Positions 1 through 5,815 of a stretch of 7,254 bases of DNA are shown piece after piece. The notes beneath the pieces were generated by a model, which was not told where the DNA came from, searched no databases, and saw only the letters and a program-made list of their open reading frames with translations. This DNA is from DAOMFM01 sp035429825. GTDB lineage: Bacteria > Acidobacteriota > Blastocatellia > UBA7656 > JADIYM01. The position numbers were made by a program, and so were the translations under genes. Numbering within the stretch: position 1 is the stretch's first letter; every line of letters begins with the position of its first letter. The DNA is taken from positions 1 through 7,254 of the forward strand of contig JBGAKX010000191.1 in NCBI GenBank assembly GCA_044224215.1, given 5' to 3'.

Positions 1-171
1 ATGCCGCTTCGCCGGCAACCGGGAAGCGGTTTCATGCTGATGCCTGGCGCGCGCAATGCGTTGTCGGGCACTCCACCACTCGAAACGTGCCGATACACCA
101 CATTGCCGCGCAACGAATTGTCATCGTGGGTCACCAACCGCGTGAACCGGCATCGTCGGGACCCGAAACTC

Positions 172-180
172 GAGGAGAGG
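172..180 (+). promoter_or_regulatory. Ribosome binding site of the S41 peptidase gene
   Basis: GAGGAGAGG, with the AGGAG core ending 8 bases before the ATG at 186. It decides the start: the in-frame ATG at 87 has no comparable purine run, and starting there would bury the signal peptide 33 residues inside the protein. Confidence 0.75.
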
Positions 181-185
181 TGCGA

Positions 186-1835
186 ATGCATTCGATCAGG
201 TACGTTGCGGCTGCCGCATTGCTTGCGGCGTTCATTGTTCCCGTATCCGCGCGGGCGCAGTCGTCCGAATCGGTGAAGAACCAGGCGGCGGACGCGTACA
301 AGCAGCGCGAGTTCGTCCGAAGCGCCGAGCTCTTTCTGGCCGCCGCCAAACTGGGTGACGACGGCCGTGCTGAATGCATGTACAACGCGGCGTGCGCGTT
401 TGCGCTCGCGGGCCGCACGGACGACGCGTATACCGCCCTCGAACAGGCGGTCGCCGCCGGCATGGACAACGTCGACCAGCTCGCGGGTGATTCGGACCTT
501 GCGTCGCTTCGCGCCGACCGGCGGTGGCAGCCGTTGATGGAACGCGCCGCTGCGAGCGCAAAGGCGTACAAGGACTTCTGGACGAGCCCCGCGATGCAGA
601 CGCCATTTGCGGCCAACCTGTCCGACGACGAGAAGATCGCCGGCCTCTCGAAGCTGTGGGCCGAGGCAAAGTTCAACTTCATCCATTTCGACAAGGTGCC
701 GGGCCTCGACTGGGACGCGCTCTACCTGAGCTATCTCCCGAAGGTCCGGGCGACAACGTCGACGCTCGAGTACTACCGCGTATTGCAGACGCTCTACGTC
801 GCGCTGAAGGACGGGCACACGGGGGTCTCGCTTCCAAAGGAGCTCAGGGACGAGGCGGTCGCGCGACCGCTCCTTCGGACGGAGCTCGTCGAGAACCGCG
901 TGATCATCACCGCGGTGGCGGACAGCGCCGCGAGGGCGGCCGGCGTCGTGCCGGGCCTCGAGATCGTGGCGGTCGACGGCGTTCCGGTGGGAGAGCACAT
1001 GCAGCGCTTCGTCGCGCCGTACCAGAGCGCGTCGACGCCTCAGGACCTCAGCGCGCGCGGGTATGGATGGGCGCTCCTCGAGGGCCCGATCTCCCGTCCG
1101 GTCGAATTGACGCTCAAGGATGCGTCCGGTGCGACGATGCGGCGCAGCGTCGAGCGCCGGTCGTCGCAGACATACTGGGACGCGTTGCGCGCCGAACCGA
1201 TAGTCATGCGGATGCTGCCCGGAAACGTCGCGTACGTGGCTCTCAACACGTTCGGAGACAACCGCGCCGCGGACATGTTCGAGGCGGCGTTTGGTGAGAT
1301 TGCCAAGGCGGATGCGCTTGTCATCGACGTTCGCGAGAACGGCGGCGGCAACAGCGACGTCGGCTACCGCGTGCTCGCGTGCCTGACGGATCGGGGCTTT
1401 CGCGGGTCAAAGTGGCGCACGCGGGACTACCGGCCGGCGTTCCGCGCGTGGGGCCGCCGCGAAGGGAGCTTCGAGGGAGACCCCGACTCGATCGCGCCGA
1501 ACGGCACGCTCCGCTTCGACAGGCCTGTCGTGGTGCTCGCCGGTCCTCGGACGTACTCCGCAGCCGAGGACTTTGTCGTTGCCTTTCGCGCAATTGGCCG
1601 CGGAGAGATCGTCGGCGAGACGACGGGTGGCAGCACGGGACAGCCGCTGATGTTCCCGCTCCCGGGAGGCGGCAGCGCGCGGGTATGCACCAAGCACGAC
1701 AGCTACGCCGACGGGACCGAATTCGTCGGCGTCGGGATTGCGCCCGATCGCGTAGCACACCCCACGATTACGGACATTCGATCGGGACGCGACAGCGCGC
1801 TCGAGGCCGCGCTCGAGCTGCTGCGCTCGCGTTAA
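186..1835 (+). CDS. Secreted S41-family (tricorn/CPAF-like) serine peptidase with helical TPR-like N-terminus
   Basis: Predicted exported endopeptidase of family S41, 549 residues; substrate unknown. The ATG at 186 is chosen over an in-frame ATG at 87 because GAGGAGAGG lies just upstream (172-180) and the protein then opens with a signal peptide (hydrophobic residues about 7-20, cleavage likely after SARA at 24). Residues about 30-125 look like TPR-type helices (DAYKQREF, YNAACAFALAGRTDDA). The S41 N-terminal region follows (about 147-217) with the conserved DGHT at 209-212, then a PDZ-like segment (about 238-270, ending AVDGVPV). The catalytic domain runs about 347-535: DVRENGGG at 381-388, TYSAAE with the predicted nucleophile Ser458, and VGETTGG at 476-482. 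The position 25 residues after Ser458, where CtpA-type enzymes carry the general-base Lys, is Ser483. This points to the tricorn/CPAF-like branch, where His211 may serve as base (inference). The family call is secure; the physiological role is not. Confidence 0.92.
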   Translation: MHSIRYVAAAALLAAFIVPVSARAQSSESVKNQAADAYKQREFVRSAELFLAAAKLGDDGRAECMYNAACAFALAGRTDDAYTALEQAVAAGMDNVDQLAGDSDLASLRADRRWQPLMERAAASAKAYKDFWTSPAMQTPFAANLSDDEKIAGLSKLWAEAKFNFIHFDKVPGLDWDALYLSYLPKVRATTSTLEYYRVLQTLYVALKDGHTGVSLPKELRDEAVARPLLRTELVENRVIITAVADSAARAAGVVPGLEIVAVDGVPVGEHMQRFVAPYQSASTPQDLSARGYGWALLEGPISRPVELTLKDASGATMRRSVERRSSQTYWDALRAEPIVMRMLPGNVAYVALNTFGDNRAADMFEAAFGEIAKADALVIDVRENGGGNSDVGYRVLACLTDRGFRGSKWRTRDYRPAFRAWGRREGSFEGDPDSIAPNGTLRFDRPVVVLAGPRTYSAAEDFVVAFRAIGRGEIVGETTGGSTGQPLMFPLPGGGSARVCTKHDSYADGTEFVGVGIAPDRVAHPTITDIRSGRDSALEAALELLRSR

Positions 1836-1841
1836 TTCGTG

Positions 1842-1864
1842 CGCGAGAGACGCCGGCTCTCGCG
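1842..1864 (+). terminator. Perfect 8-bp hairpin after the S41 peptidase stop codon
   Basis: CGCGAGAG (1842-1849) and CTCTCGCG (1857-1864) are exact reverse complements around a 7-base loop, starting 6 bases after the TAA stop. No T-run follows, so it is not a classical intrinsic terminator. It may act as a U-less terminator or an mRNA 3'-end stabiliser. The inverted repeat is seen directly; the function is inferred. Confidence 0.45.
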
Positions 1865-1903
1865 GCCGGTCCTCGTCGAAACTTCTCGCGGACGCCGCGG
1901 CGG

Positions 1904-1932
1904 TTCATTCGCGCCCCGCGATTTTGTATAGT
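1904..1932 (+). promoter_or_regulatory. Candidate promoter upstream of the adenylyl cyclase gene
   Basis: TATAGT at 1927-1932 (five of six matches to TATAAT) stands in a short AT-rich island within very GC-rich DNA. A weak TTCATT (1904-1909) lies upstream with 17 bases between. Transcription would start around 1940 and give a leader of about 140 bases before the ATG at 2078. The match and spacing are visible; promoter activity is inferred and the -35 element is poor. Confidence 0.3.
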
Positions 1933-1992
1933 GACCCCGCGTCGCTCTCATGCCGCTTGCGTCGGCACGTGTCGCCTCCCGTAGACTTGGTC

Positions 1993-2036
1993 AGCACCGA
2001 GACCGACCCGGCCGTGCCGCTCGCGCGCACGGTGCT
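1993..2036 (+). other. Leader-region inverted repeats upstream of the cyclase gene
   Basis: AGCACCG (1993-1999) is the exact reverse complement of CGGTGCT (2030-2036), with a 30-base loop. Inside, CCGTGC (2012-2017) is complementary to GCACGG (2027-2032). The two stems share bases 2030-2032, so they cannot form together. Such pairs occur in attenuators, but in GC-rich sequence 6-7 bp repeats also arise by chance. The remainder of the 242-base gap (1836-2077) holds no gene I can support. Confidence 0.2.
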
Positions 2037-2077
2037 CTTCCCGGCCCAATCCCGCTCGAGGTCAGCCGCCGAGATCA

Positions 2078-3250
2078 ATGGTCATCTTCTCGACAGCGAT
2101 TCAGGAACTCACGTCGCCGCACTCGGAGTCCGCGCGTTCGCGCGAGGGTCTGCGCCGAATCCTCGCGGATGTCGAATCGGGCCTCCGCGGAGTCATCGAG
2201 ACGCTCTCGGTACTCGGTGACGTCACCGAAGGGCAGCGATTCGACTCGGCGCTCGACGAACTGCTCCGCGCGATTGCGACGCGTGTCGCGTCGCTCATTC
2301 ATGCGCACTCGCTCGATGTGTTTCAGTACGACCACGATCGCGGCGAGTTGTTCACGGTTCGGATTGCGCCTGGCGGGCGGCCGAGCGAACTGCGCCTGTC
2401 GGTAGGGAGCGGGCCCATCGCCGAGGCGCTGGAGTCGGGCCGCATCGTAAACCTGAAGTTCGAGTCCGACGGCACCAGGTCGACCGGGCCCCTTCGCTCG
2501 CTCGACGACGCCTTTGCGTCTCGCACGCGTCACGCACTCCTCGCGCCGCTCACAAGCGAGGCAGGCGAAGCGCTCGGACTCGTCTGCGCGATGAACCGGG
2601 TTCGTGCGGACGCAGGCCCGGACGTCCCGATCGAGGAGGCCCTGGATTCCGCCGGCTTCGGCCCCGACGATCGCGAGACCATCGAGCCGGTGCTTCCCGT
2701 CCTTTGCGAGATTCTCGAGTGCTCGCGGGTCGTGCGTGCCGCGATCCAGAAGCAGCGAGCCGTCACGGCGCTCATGCACGCCACGAACGCCATCAGCCGC
2801 TGCAGCCTCAACCTCGAAGAGACGCTCAAGAGCGTCATGGACGAGGCCAAGAACCTGATGAACGCGGACCGCAGCACGTTGTGGCTCGTCGATTACGACA
2901 CCGAAGAGCTCTGGACAAAGCTGCCGACGGGAGGCGAATACCGCGAGATCCGGATTCCGATGACAGCGGGCTTTGCCGGGCTCGTCGCGACGACCGGCAC
3001 GCCGGTAAACATTCCATTCGATATCTACACGCATCCGAACGCGCTCACCGCAAAGCAGGTCGACCAGAAGACCGGCTACCGGACATGCAGCCTGCTGTGC
3101 CTTCCGGTGCACAATTCGGACGGCGAACTGATCGGCGTCACGCAGCTCGTCAACAAGAAGCGCACGGGCGAGTCGGATCCGTACGATCCCGGGAAATGGC
3201 CCGAACCGCCGGATTGCTGGCGCGCGAGCTTCACGCACGCGGATCAGGAG
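2078..3250 (+). CDS. N-terminal half of adenylyl cyclase: tandem GAF domains (GAF-A, GAF-B)
   Basis: Regulatory half of the cyclase, 391 residues, cytosolic (no signal peptide or membrane segment seen). ATG 2078 is the first possible start after an in-frame TAG at 1982; only a weak GAG precedes it. GAF-A spans roughly residues 52-222 and GAF-B roughly 228 to the frameshift. GAF-B carries an NKFDE-type signature: Asn359-Lys360, Phe385 and Asp389, with Gln390 in place of the Glu. In cyanobacterial cyclases and mammalian phosphodiesterases this motif marks cyclic-nucleotide-binding GAF domains. GAF-A has a degenerate version (Asn173-Arg174, Phe194, Asp198). Beyond 3250 this frame stays open to 4429, but its translation is an arginine-rich, non-homologous shadow of the catalytic half. 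A 783-residue product read this way would therefore be half nonsense. Binding of cAMP to GAF-B is inferred, not shown. Confidence 0.85.
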
Positions 3251-3260
3251 GAAGGCCTTC
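3242..3260 (+). other. Frameshift site inside the cyclase gene
   Basis: Upstream frame: GAT CAG GAG (3242-3250, Asp-Gln-Glu). Downstream frame: AAG GCC TTC (3252-3260, Lys-Ala-Phe). A single G (3251) lies between. GAF domains here usually read D-x-x-hydrophobic-hydrophobic-x-x-F, so two residues are missing while one base is left over. That is what a 5-base deletion from a six-base pair of codons would leave; for example TTC ATG (Phe-Met) losing its first five bases leaves exactly this G. A 1-base insertion or 2-base deletion would also shift the frame but would not restore the usual spacing. AGGAGG at 3246-3251 overlaps the site. Confidence 0.75.
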
Positions 3261-3326
3261 AACCAGCAGGCCGGCGTCGCGCTGCAGAACGCCAAGCTGT
3301 TTGCGACGGTCAAGCAGCAGGAGCAG

Positions 3327-4580
3327 ATGCAGCGCGACATCCTTCGCCACCTGACGAACGGCGTGTTGTCGACCGACGACGAAGGGCGCATCGTGGCGTT
3401 CAACGAGAGTGCGCTCGAGGTGCTCGGCCTCCCGTCGGACTCGAGCATTCAGGGGCGGCGCATCGGCGAGCTTGTTCAGCTTCAGGACGGCGAATTCGAG
3501 GCGCGGTTTGCGGCTGCGCTTGCCCCCACGGACGAAAAGTCGCGCCAGCAGTACTACCCCGAGCAGGCGTTGCTTTCGGGGGAGAGCGTCCGCAGCGTGA
3601 ACCTTTCGATCAGCACGATGGGCGATGTCGCCGATCCGACCGAGATTCGCGGTGTGCTCGTCGTGATGGACGACATCAGCGACGAAAAGCGCCTGAAGAG
3701 CACGATGTACCGCTACATGACGCAGGCGCTCGCCGAGCAGCTTCTGCAGGGTGGCGACACGATCCGGCTCGGCGGCGACCGCAAGCACGTGTCCGTGCTG
3801 TTCTCCGACATTCGGAGCTACACGACGCTGACCGAGCACATGGAACCGGAGGACGTGGTCCGGTTCCTCAACGAGTACTTCGAGGCGATGGTCGAGACGA
3901 TCTTCAACCACAAGGGAACGCTCGACAAGTTCATCGGCGACGCGATCATGGCGGTCTACGGCTCGCCGCTCGCGATCGACGATCACGCGTGGTGCGCGGT
4001 GCAGTCCGCCATCGAGATGCGACACCGGCTCGAGGAGTTCAACGCGCGCCGCAAGGCCGGCGGGCAGACCGAGATCCAGATCGGCATTGGGATCAATTCG
4101 GACGAGGTGGTCAGCGGAAACATCGGCTCGAGCAAGCGGATGGAGTTCACCGCCATCGGCGACGGGATCAACCTGGGCTCGCGGCTGGAGGGGATCAGCA
4201 AGGTTTACGGCTGCGACATCATCATCAGCGGCGAGACGTACAAGCTGTGCCGAGGCCGGGCGATTTGCCGCGAGCTGGACGCGATCCAGGTGAAGGGGAA
4301 ATCGGAGCACGTCGCCATCTTCGAGCTGATCGAAGTCGCCGAAGGGCCTCATGCCCGACCGGTTTCGGATACGAGGCGCCGCCAGATGGAGCACTACCGC
4401 GCCGGCCGCGAGCTCTATGCCGCGCGTGAGTTCGACAAGGCCATCGGCGAGTTCGAGCAGGCGCTGAAGGCCACGCCGGGCGACAAGGCGTCCCAGGTCT
4501 TCATCTCGCGGAGCAACTATTTCGCCATTCACGAGCCGCCCAACGACTGGAGCGGTGTGTGGACATTCACGGAGAAGTGA
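3327..4580 (+). CDS. C-terminal half of adenylyl cyclase: PAS, class III catalytic domain, TPR-like tail
   Basis: Converts ATP to cAMP. The homologous frame runs from 3252; ATG 3327 is the first start codon in it, preceded by AGGAG only 3 bases away. Numbered from that Met (417 residues): PAS about 5-120 (NGVLSTDDEGRIVAFNESA), linker helix about 121-145, catalytic domain about 153-335, TPR-like helices about 350-400. Metal-binding Asp161 (FSDIR) and Asp205 (FIGDAIMAVYG) are present. Lys201 and Thr275 occupy the two purine-selecting positions, and Asn282 and Arg286 (INLGSRLE) the transition-state positions. Lys with Thr replacing Asp is the class IIIb signature; characterised IIIb cyclases such as CyaB1, CyaC and mammalian sAC respond to bicarbonate. 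The catalytic set is complete, so a product starting at 3327 could be an active cyclase freed of its GAF control (inference). Adenylyl rather than guanylyl specificity follows from Lys201. Confidence 0.9.
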   Translation: MQRDILRHLTNGVLSTDDEGRIVAFNESALEVLGLPSDSSIQGRRIGELVQLQDGEFEARFAAALAPTDEKSRQQYYPEQALLSGESVRSVNLSISTMGDVADPTEIRGVLVVMDDISDEKRLKSTMYRYMTQALAEQLLQGGDTIRLGGDRKHVSVLFSDIRSYTTLTEHMEPEDVVRFLNEYFEAMVETIFNHKGTLDKFIGDAIMAVYGSPLAIDDHAWCAVQSAIEMRHRLEEFNARRKAGGQTEIQIGIGINSDEVVSGNIGSSKRMEFTAIGDGINLGSRLEGISKVYGCDIIISGETYKLCRGRAICRELDAIQVKGKSEHVAIFELIEVAEGPHARPVSDTRRRQMEHYRAGRELYAAREFDKAIGEFEQALKATPGDKASQVFISRSNYFAIHEPPNDWSGVWTFTEK

Positions 4581-4655
4581 CGGCGGTTTCGCGGTTCCTG
4601 GAGCTCAGTGTTGCGATACGCGCGGGGATGCGTGCGCGTGCAGTGTATTTCTCGT

Positions 4656-4691
4656 CCGCGTCGGCGCTCAGTTGCTGGTGTCCCGACGCGG
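4656..4691 (+). terminator. 9-bp inverted repeat between cyclase and cytochrome genes
   Basis: CCGCGTCGG (4656-4664) and CCGACGCGG (4683-4691) are exact reverse complements with an 18-base loop. The element lies 75 bases after the cyclase stop and 40 bases before the next start, and no T-run follows. It could end the cyclase transcript or sit in the leader of the cytochrome gene. The repeat is seen directly; its role is inferred. The rest of the 151-base gap has no gene I can support. Confidence 0.4.
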
Positions 4692-4719
4692 CGATTACCG
4701 GGAATGATCAGACCCATGC

Positions 4720-4727
4720 GGGGGTGA
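4720..4727 (+). promoter_or_regulatory. Ribosome binding site deciding the GTG start of the cytochrome gene
   Basis: GGGGGTGA matches seven of eight bases of the extended Shine-Dalgarno GGAGGTGA. The G-rich core ends 7 bases before the GTG at 4732. It favours GTG 4732 over an in-frame ATG at 4768, which would remove the positively charged start of the signal peptide. Confidence 0.6.
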
Positions 4728-4731
4728 CGGG

Positions 4732-5691
4732 GTGCGATTGCGGGCATTCTTCGGGAGCTTGGCGTTCATGGCGATCACTGGCGTGCTCGGCGTGTGGATC
4801 GCTCCGCCGGCGTCGATTGCGCAGACCGCCACGGTCACATACGACGACCTGGCGCCGATCCTGAGCGCGCGCTGCGTCATGTGCCACAGCGGACCATCTG
4901 CTGCTGTGGGATTGCGGCTCGACACGGCAGAGGGTGTTCTCGCCGGAAGCGCGAACGGACTGGTCGTGCGCGCCGGCGATCCGCAGGCGAGCGAGCTCAT
5001 TCGCCGATTGAAGGGCGCCTCATCTCCACGAATGCCCATGACCGGTCCGCCGTATCTCGCCGACGCAGAGATCGCAATGTTCGAGCGGTGGATAGCTTCC
5101 GGCGCGCTCGTCGCACCATCCGCAGGCACTTCGAAACCGGCGGCGCCGCCCCGCGCGACGCTGGCGCCTCCGGTCCGAGCGACCGGACAGCCGATCACGT
5201 ATGCCGACGTCGCGCCGATCTTTGCGACTCGGTGCGCGAAGTGCCACACCGACAATGGGCAGATGGGCCCGGCGCCCGAGGGGTATCGGCTCACGTCGTA
5301 CGCGGCGACGATTTCCCCAACCGACCGCGTACGCGTCGTGCCCGGGTTCCCGCGGGCCAGCGAGCTCGTGCGGCGCATACGCGGCGACGCGCGTCCGCGC
5401 ATGCCGTTCGACGGACCGCCGTTTCTCGACGAGAAAGAGATCACGCTCATTGAGGAATGGATAGGGCAGGGAGCCCGCGACGCGCTGGGCAGTCCGGCAC
5501 CAGTGCCGGTCGGCGCGCGTGTCCGCTTGCATGGAAGGCTCGGTGCCGGCTGGACGCTCGACGGGTTGCGCCTCGCCGTGACCGGTGGAACGAGGATCGA
5601 CAAGTCGCCGAGCGAGGGCGACTACGTCGAGGTCCGCGGCACGGTCCGGCGCGACGGCAGCGTCGATGTGGAGAGACTCAGGCGGCGCTGA
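4732..5691 (+). CDS. Exported di-module c-type cytochrome (planctomycete cytochrome C-like) with C-terminal DUF5666-like domain
   Basis: Probable periplasmic electron carrier or haem-binding protein, 319 residues, starting at GTG. The signal peptide has Arg2 and Arg4, a hydrophobic stretch to about 24 and likely cleavage near SIAQ (residue 31). Two haem attachment motifs are present: Cys48-Val-Met-Cys51-His52 and Cys168-Ala-Lys-Cys171-His172. Each sits in a module of about 90 residues (about 35-124 and 155-247) with the pattern TYxDxAPI, CxxCH, ASEL, PRMP, GPP, EIxxxExWI, like the planctomycete cytochrome C family. Met101 or Met103 and Met224 in the RMP motifs are candidate distal ligands. 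A Pro/Ala-rich linker (about 128-154) joins the modules. Residues about 260-319 resemble DUF5666-type small beta domains (GARVRLHG, GDYVEVRG, DGSVDVERL). Partners are unknown; no oxidase or dehydrogenase gene lies nearby in the window. Confidence 0.85.
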   Translation: MRLRAFFGSLAFMAITGVLGVWIAPPASIAQTATVTYDDLAPILSARCVMCHSGPSAAVGLRLDTAEGVLAGSANGLVVRAGDPQASELIRRLKGASSPRMPMTGPPYLADAEIAMFERWIASGALVAPSAGTSKPAAPPRATLAPPVRATGQPITYADVAPIFATRCAKCHTDNGQMGPAPEGYRLTSYAATISPTDRVRVVPGFPRASELVRRIRGDARPRMPFDGPPFLDEKEITLIEEWIGQGARDALGSPAPVPVGARVRLHGRLGAGWTLDGLRLAVTGGTRIDKSPSEGDYVEVRGTVRRDGSVDVERLRRR

Positions 5692-5698
5692 GTCGTAC

Positions 5699-5720
5699 GC
5701 CGGCGCGATGCGCGGCCGGC
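5699..5720 (+). terminator. GC-rich hairpin after the cytochrome gene
   Basis: GCCGGC (5699-5704) pairs with GCCGGC (5715-5720), and GCG (5705-5707) with CGC (5711-5713), around an ATG triplet loop with one bulged G (5714). It begins 7 bases after the stop codon. No T-run follows, so termination is only a possibility. Confidence 0.4.
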
Positions 5721-5780
5721 TTCGTGGAACGCTGGGATGCACGACGCGCCGATCCACGCGGCGTCGCGAATAGCCCCGTG

Positions 5781-5786
5781 TATACT
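5781..5786 (+). promoter_or_regulatory. Candidate -10 element of the Reg_prop sensor gene
   Basis: TATACT, five of six matches to TATAAT, in the context GTGTATACTGCG. It lies 29 bases before the ATG at 5816 and would give a short leader that still includes the AAGGAG site. No good -35 hexamer is visible at the usual distance. The context resembles the TGTATAGT preceding the cyclase gene. Confidence 0.35.
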
Positions 5787-5800
5787 GCGTCTGACCGCGC

Positions 5801-5806
5801 AAGGAG
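5801..5806 (+). promoter_or_regulatory. Ribosome binding site of the Reg_prop sensor gene
   Basis: AAGGAG ending 9 bases before ATG 5816. An in-frame GTG at 5810 is only 3 bases from it, so ATG 5816 is preferred. An in-frame TAG at 5771 bounds the possible starts. Confidence 0.7.
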
Positions 5807-5815
5807 CCCGTGCGC

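Larger units (their letters stand above)
2078..4580 (+). pseudogene. Frameshifted CyaB1-like GAF-GAF-PAS class III adenylyl cyclase (whole gene)
   Basis: One ancestral gene now split over two frames. The first 391 codons (2078-3250) carry two GAF domains; from 3252 the same protein continues in the next frame for 442 codons to the TGA at 4578-4580. If two lost residues are added back, the total is about 835 residues. The domain order GAF-A, GAF-B, PAS, catalytic domain, TPR-like tail is that of Anabaena CyaB1, which makes cAMP and is activated by cAMP binding to GAF-B (established knowledge). The break lies between DQE (frame of 2078) and KAFNQQAGVALQN (frame of 3252). Homologous GAF domains have two more residues there. 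Both halves keep a conserved protein sequence, so the shift is recent, a sequencing or assembly error, or tolerated as two separate polypeptides. Called a pseudogene because no in-frame full-length product can be read. Confidence 0.8.

Noticed and set aside
87..185. N-terminal extension of the S41 peptidase from ATG 87
   Set aside because: It would add 33 residues before a clear signal peptide, and the strong GAGGAGAGG sits ahead of ATG 186.
1..276. Open frame from base 1 (91 codons)
   Set aside because: It overlaps the signal peptide of the S41 gene in another frame, shows no domain and has no visible ribosome binding site. A partial upstream gene cannot be excluded but is not supported.
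524..1297. Arg/Gly-rich open frame inside the S41 gene
   Set aside because: Out-of-frame shadow of the peptidase coding sequence with no motif.
3242..3260. Programmed +1 frameshift as the explanation of the split cyclase
   Set aside because: No stop codon at the slip site, non-standard SD spacing, and the shifted product would still lack two residues of the conserved GAF helix; a deletion explains more.
2075..3448. Long minus-strand open frame (457 codons) opposite the GAF region
   Set aside because: It mirrors the + strand gene with recognisable GAF motifs; its translation is Arg/Ala-rich with no domain pattern, as expected for antisense of GC-biased codons.
3231..4532. Long minus-strand open frame (433 codons) opposite the cyclase domain
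   Set aside because: Antisense shadow of a strongly conserved catalytic domain; no recognisable motif or ribosome binding site seen.
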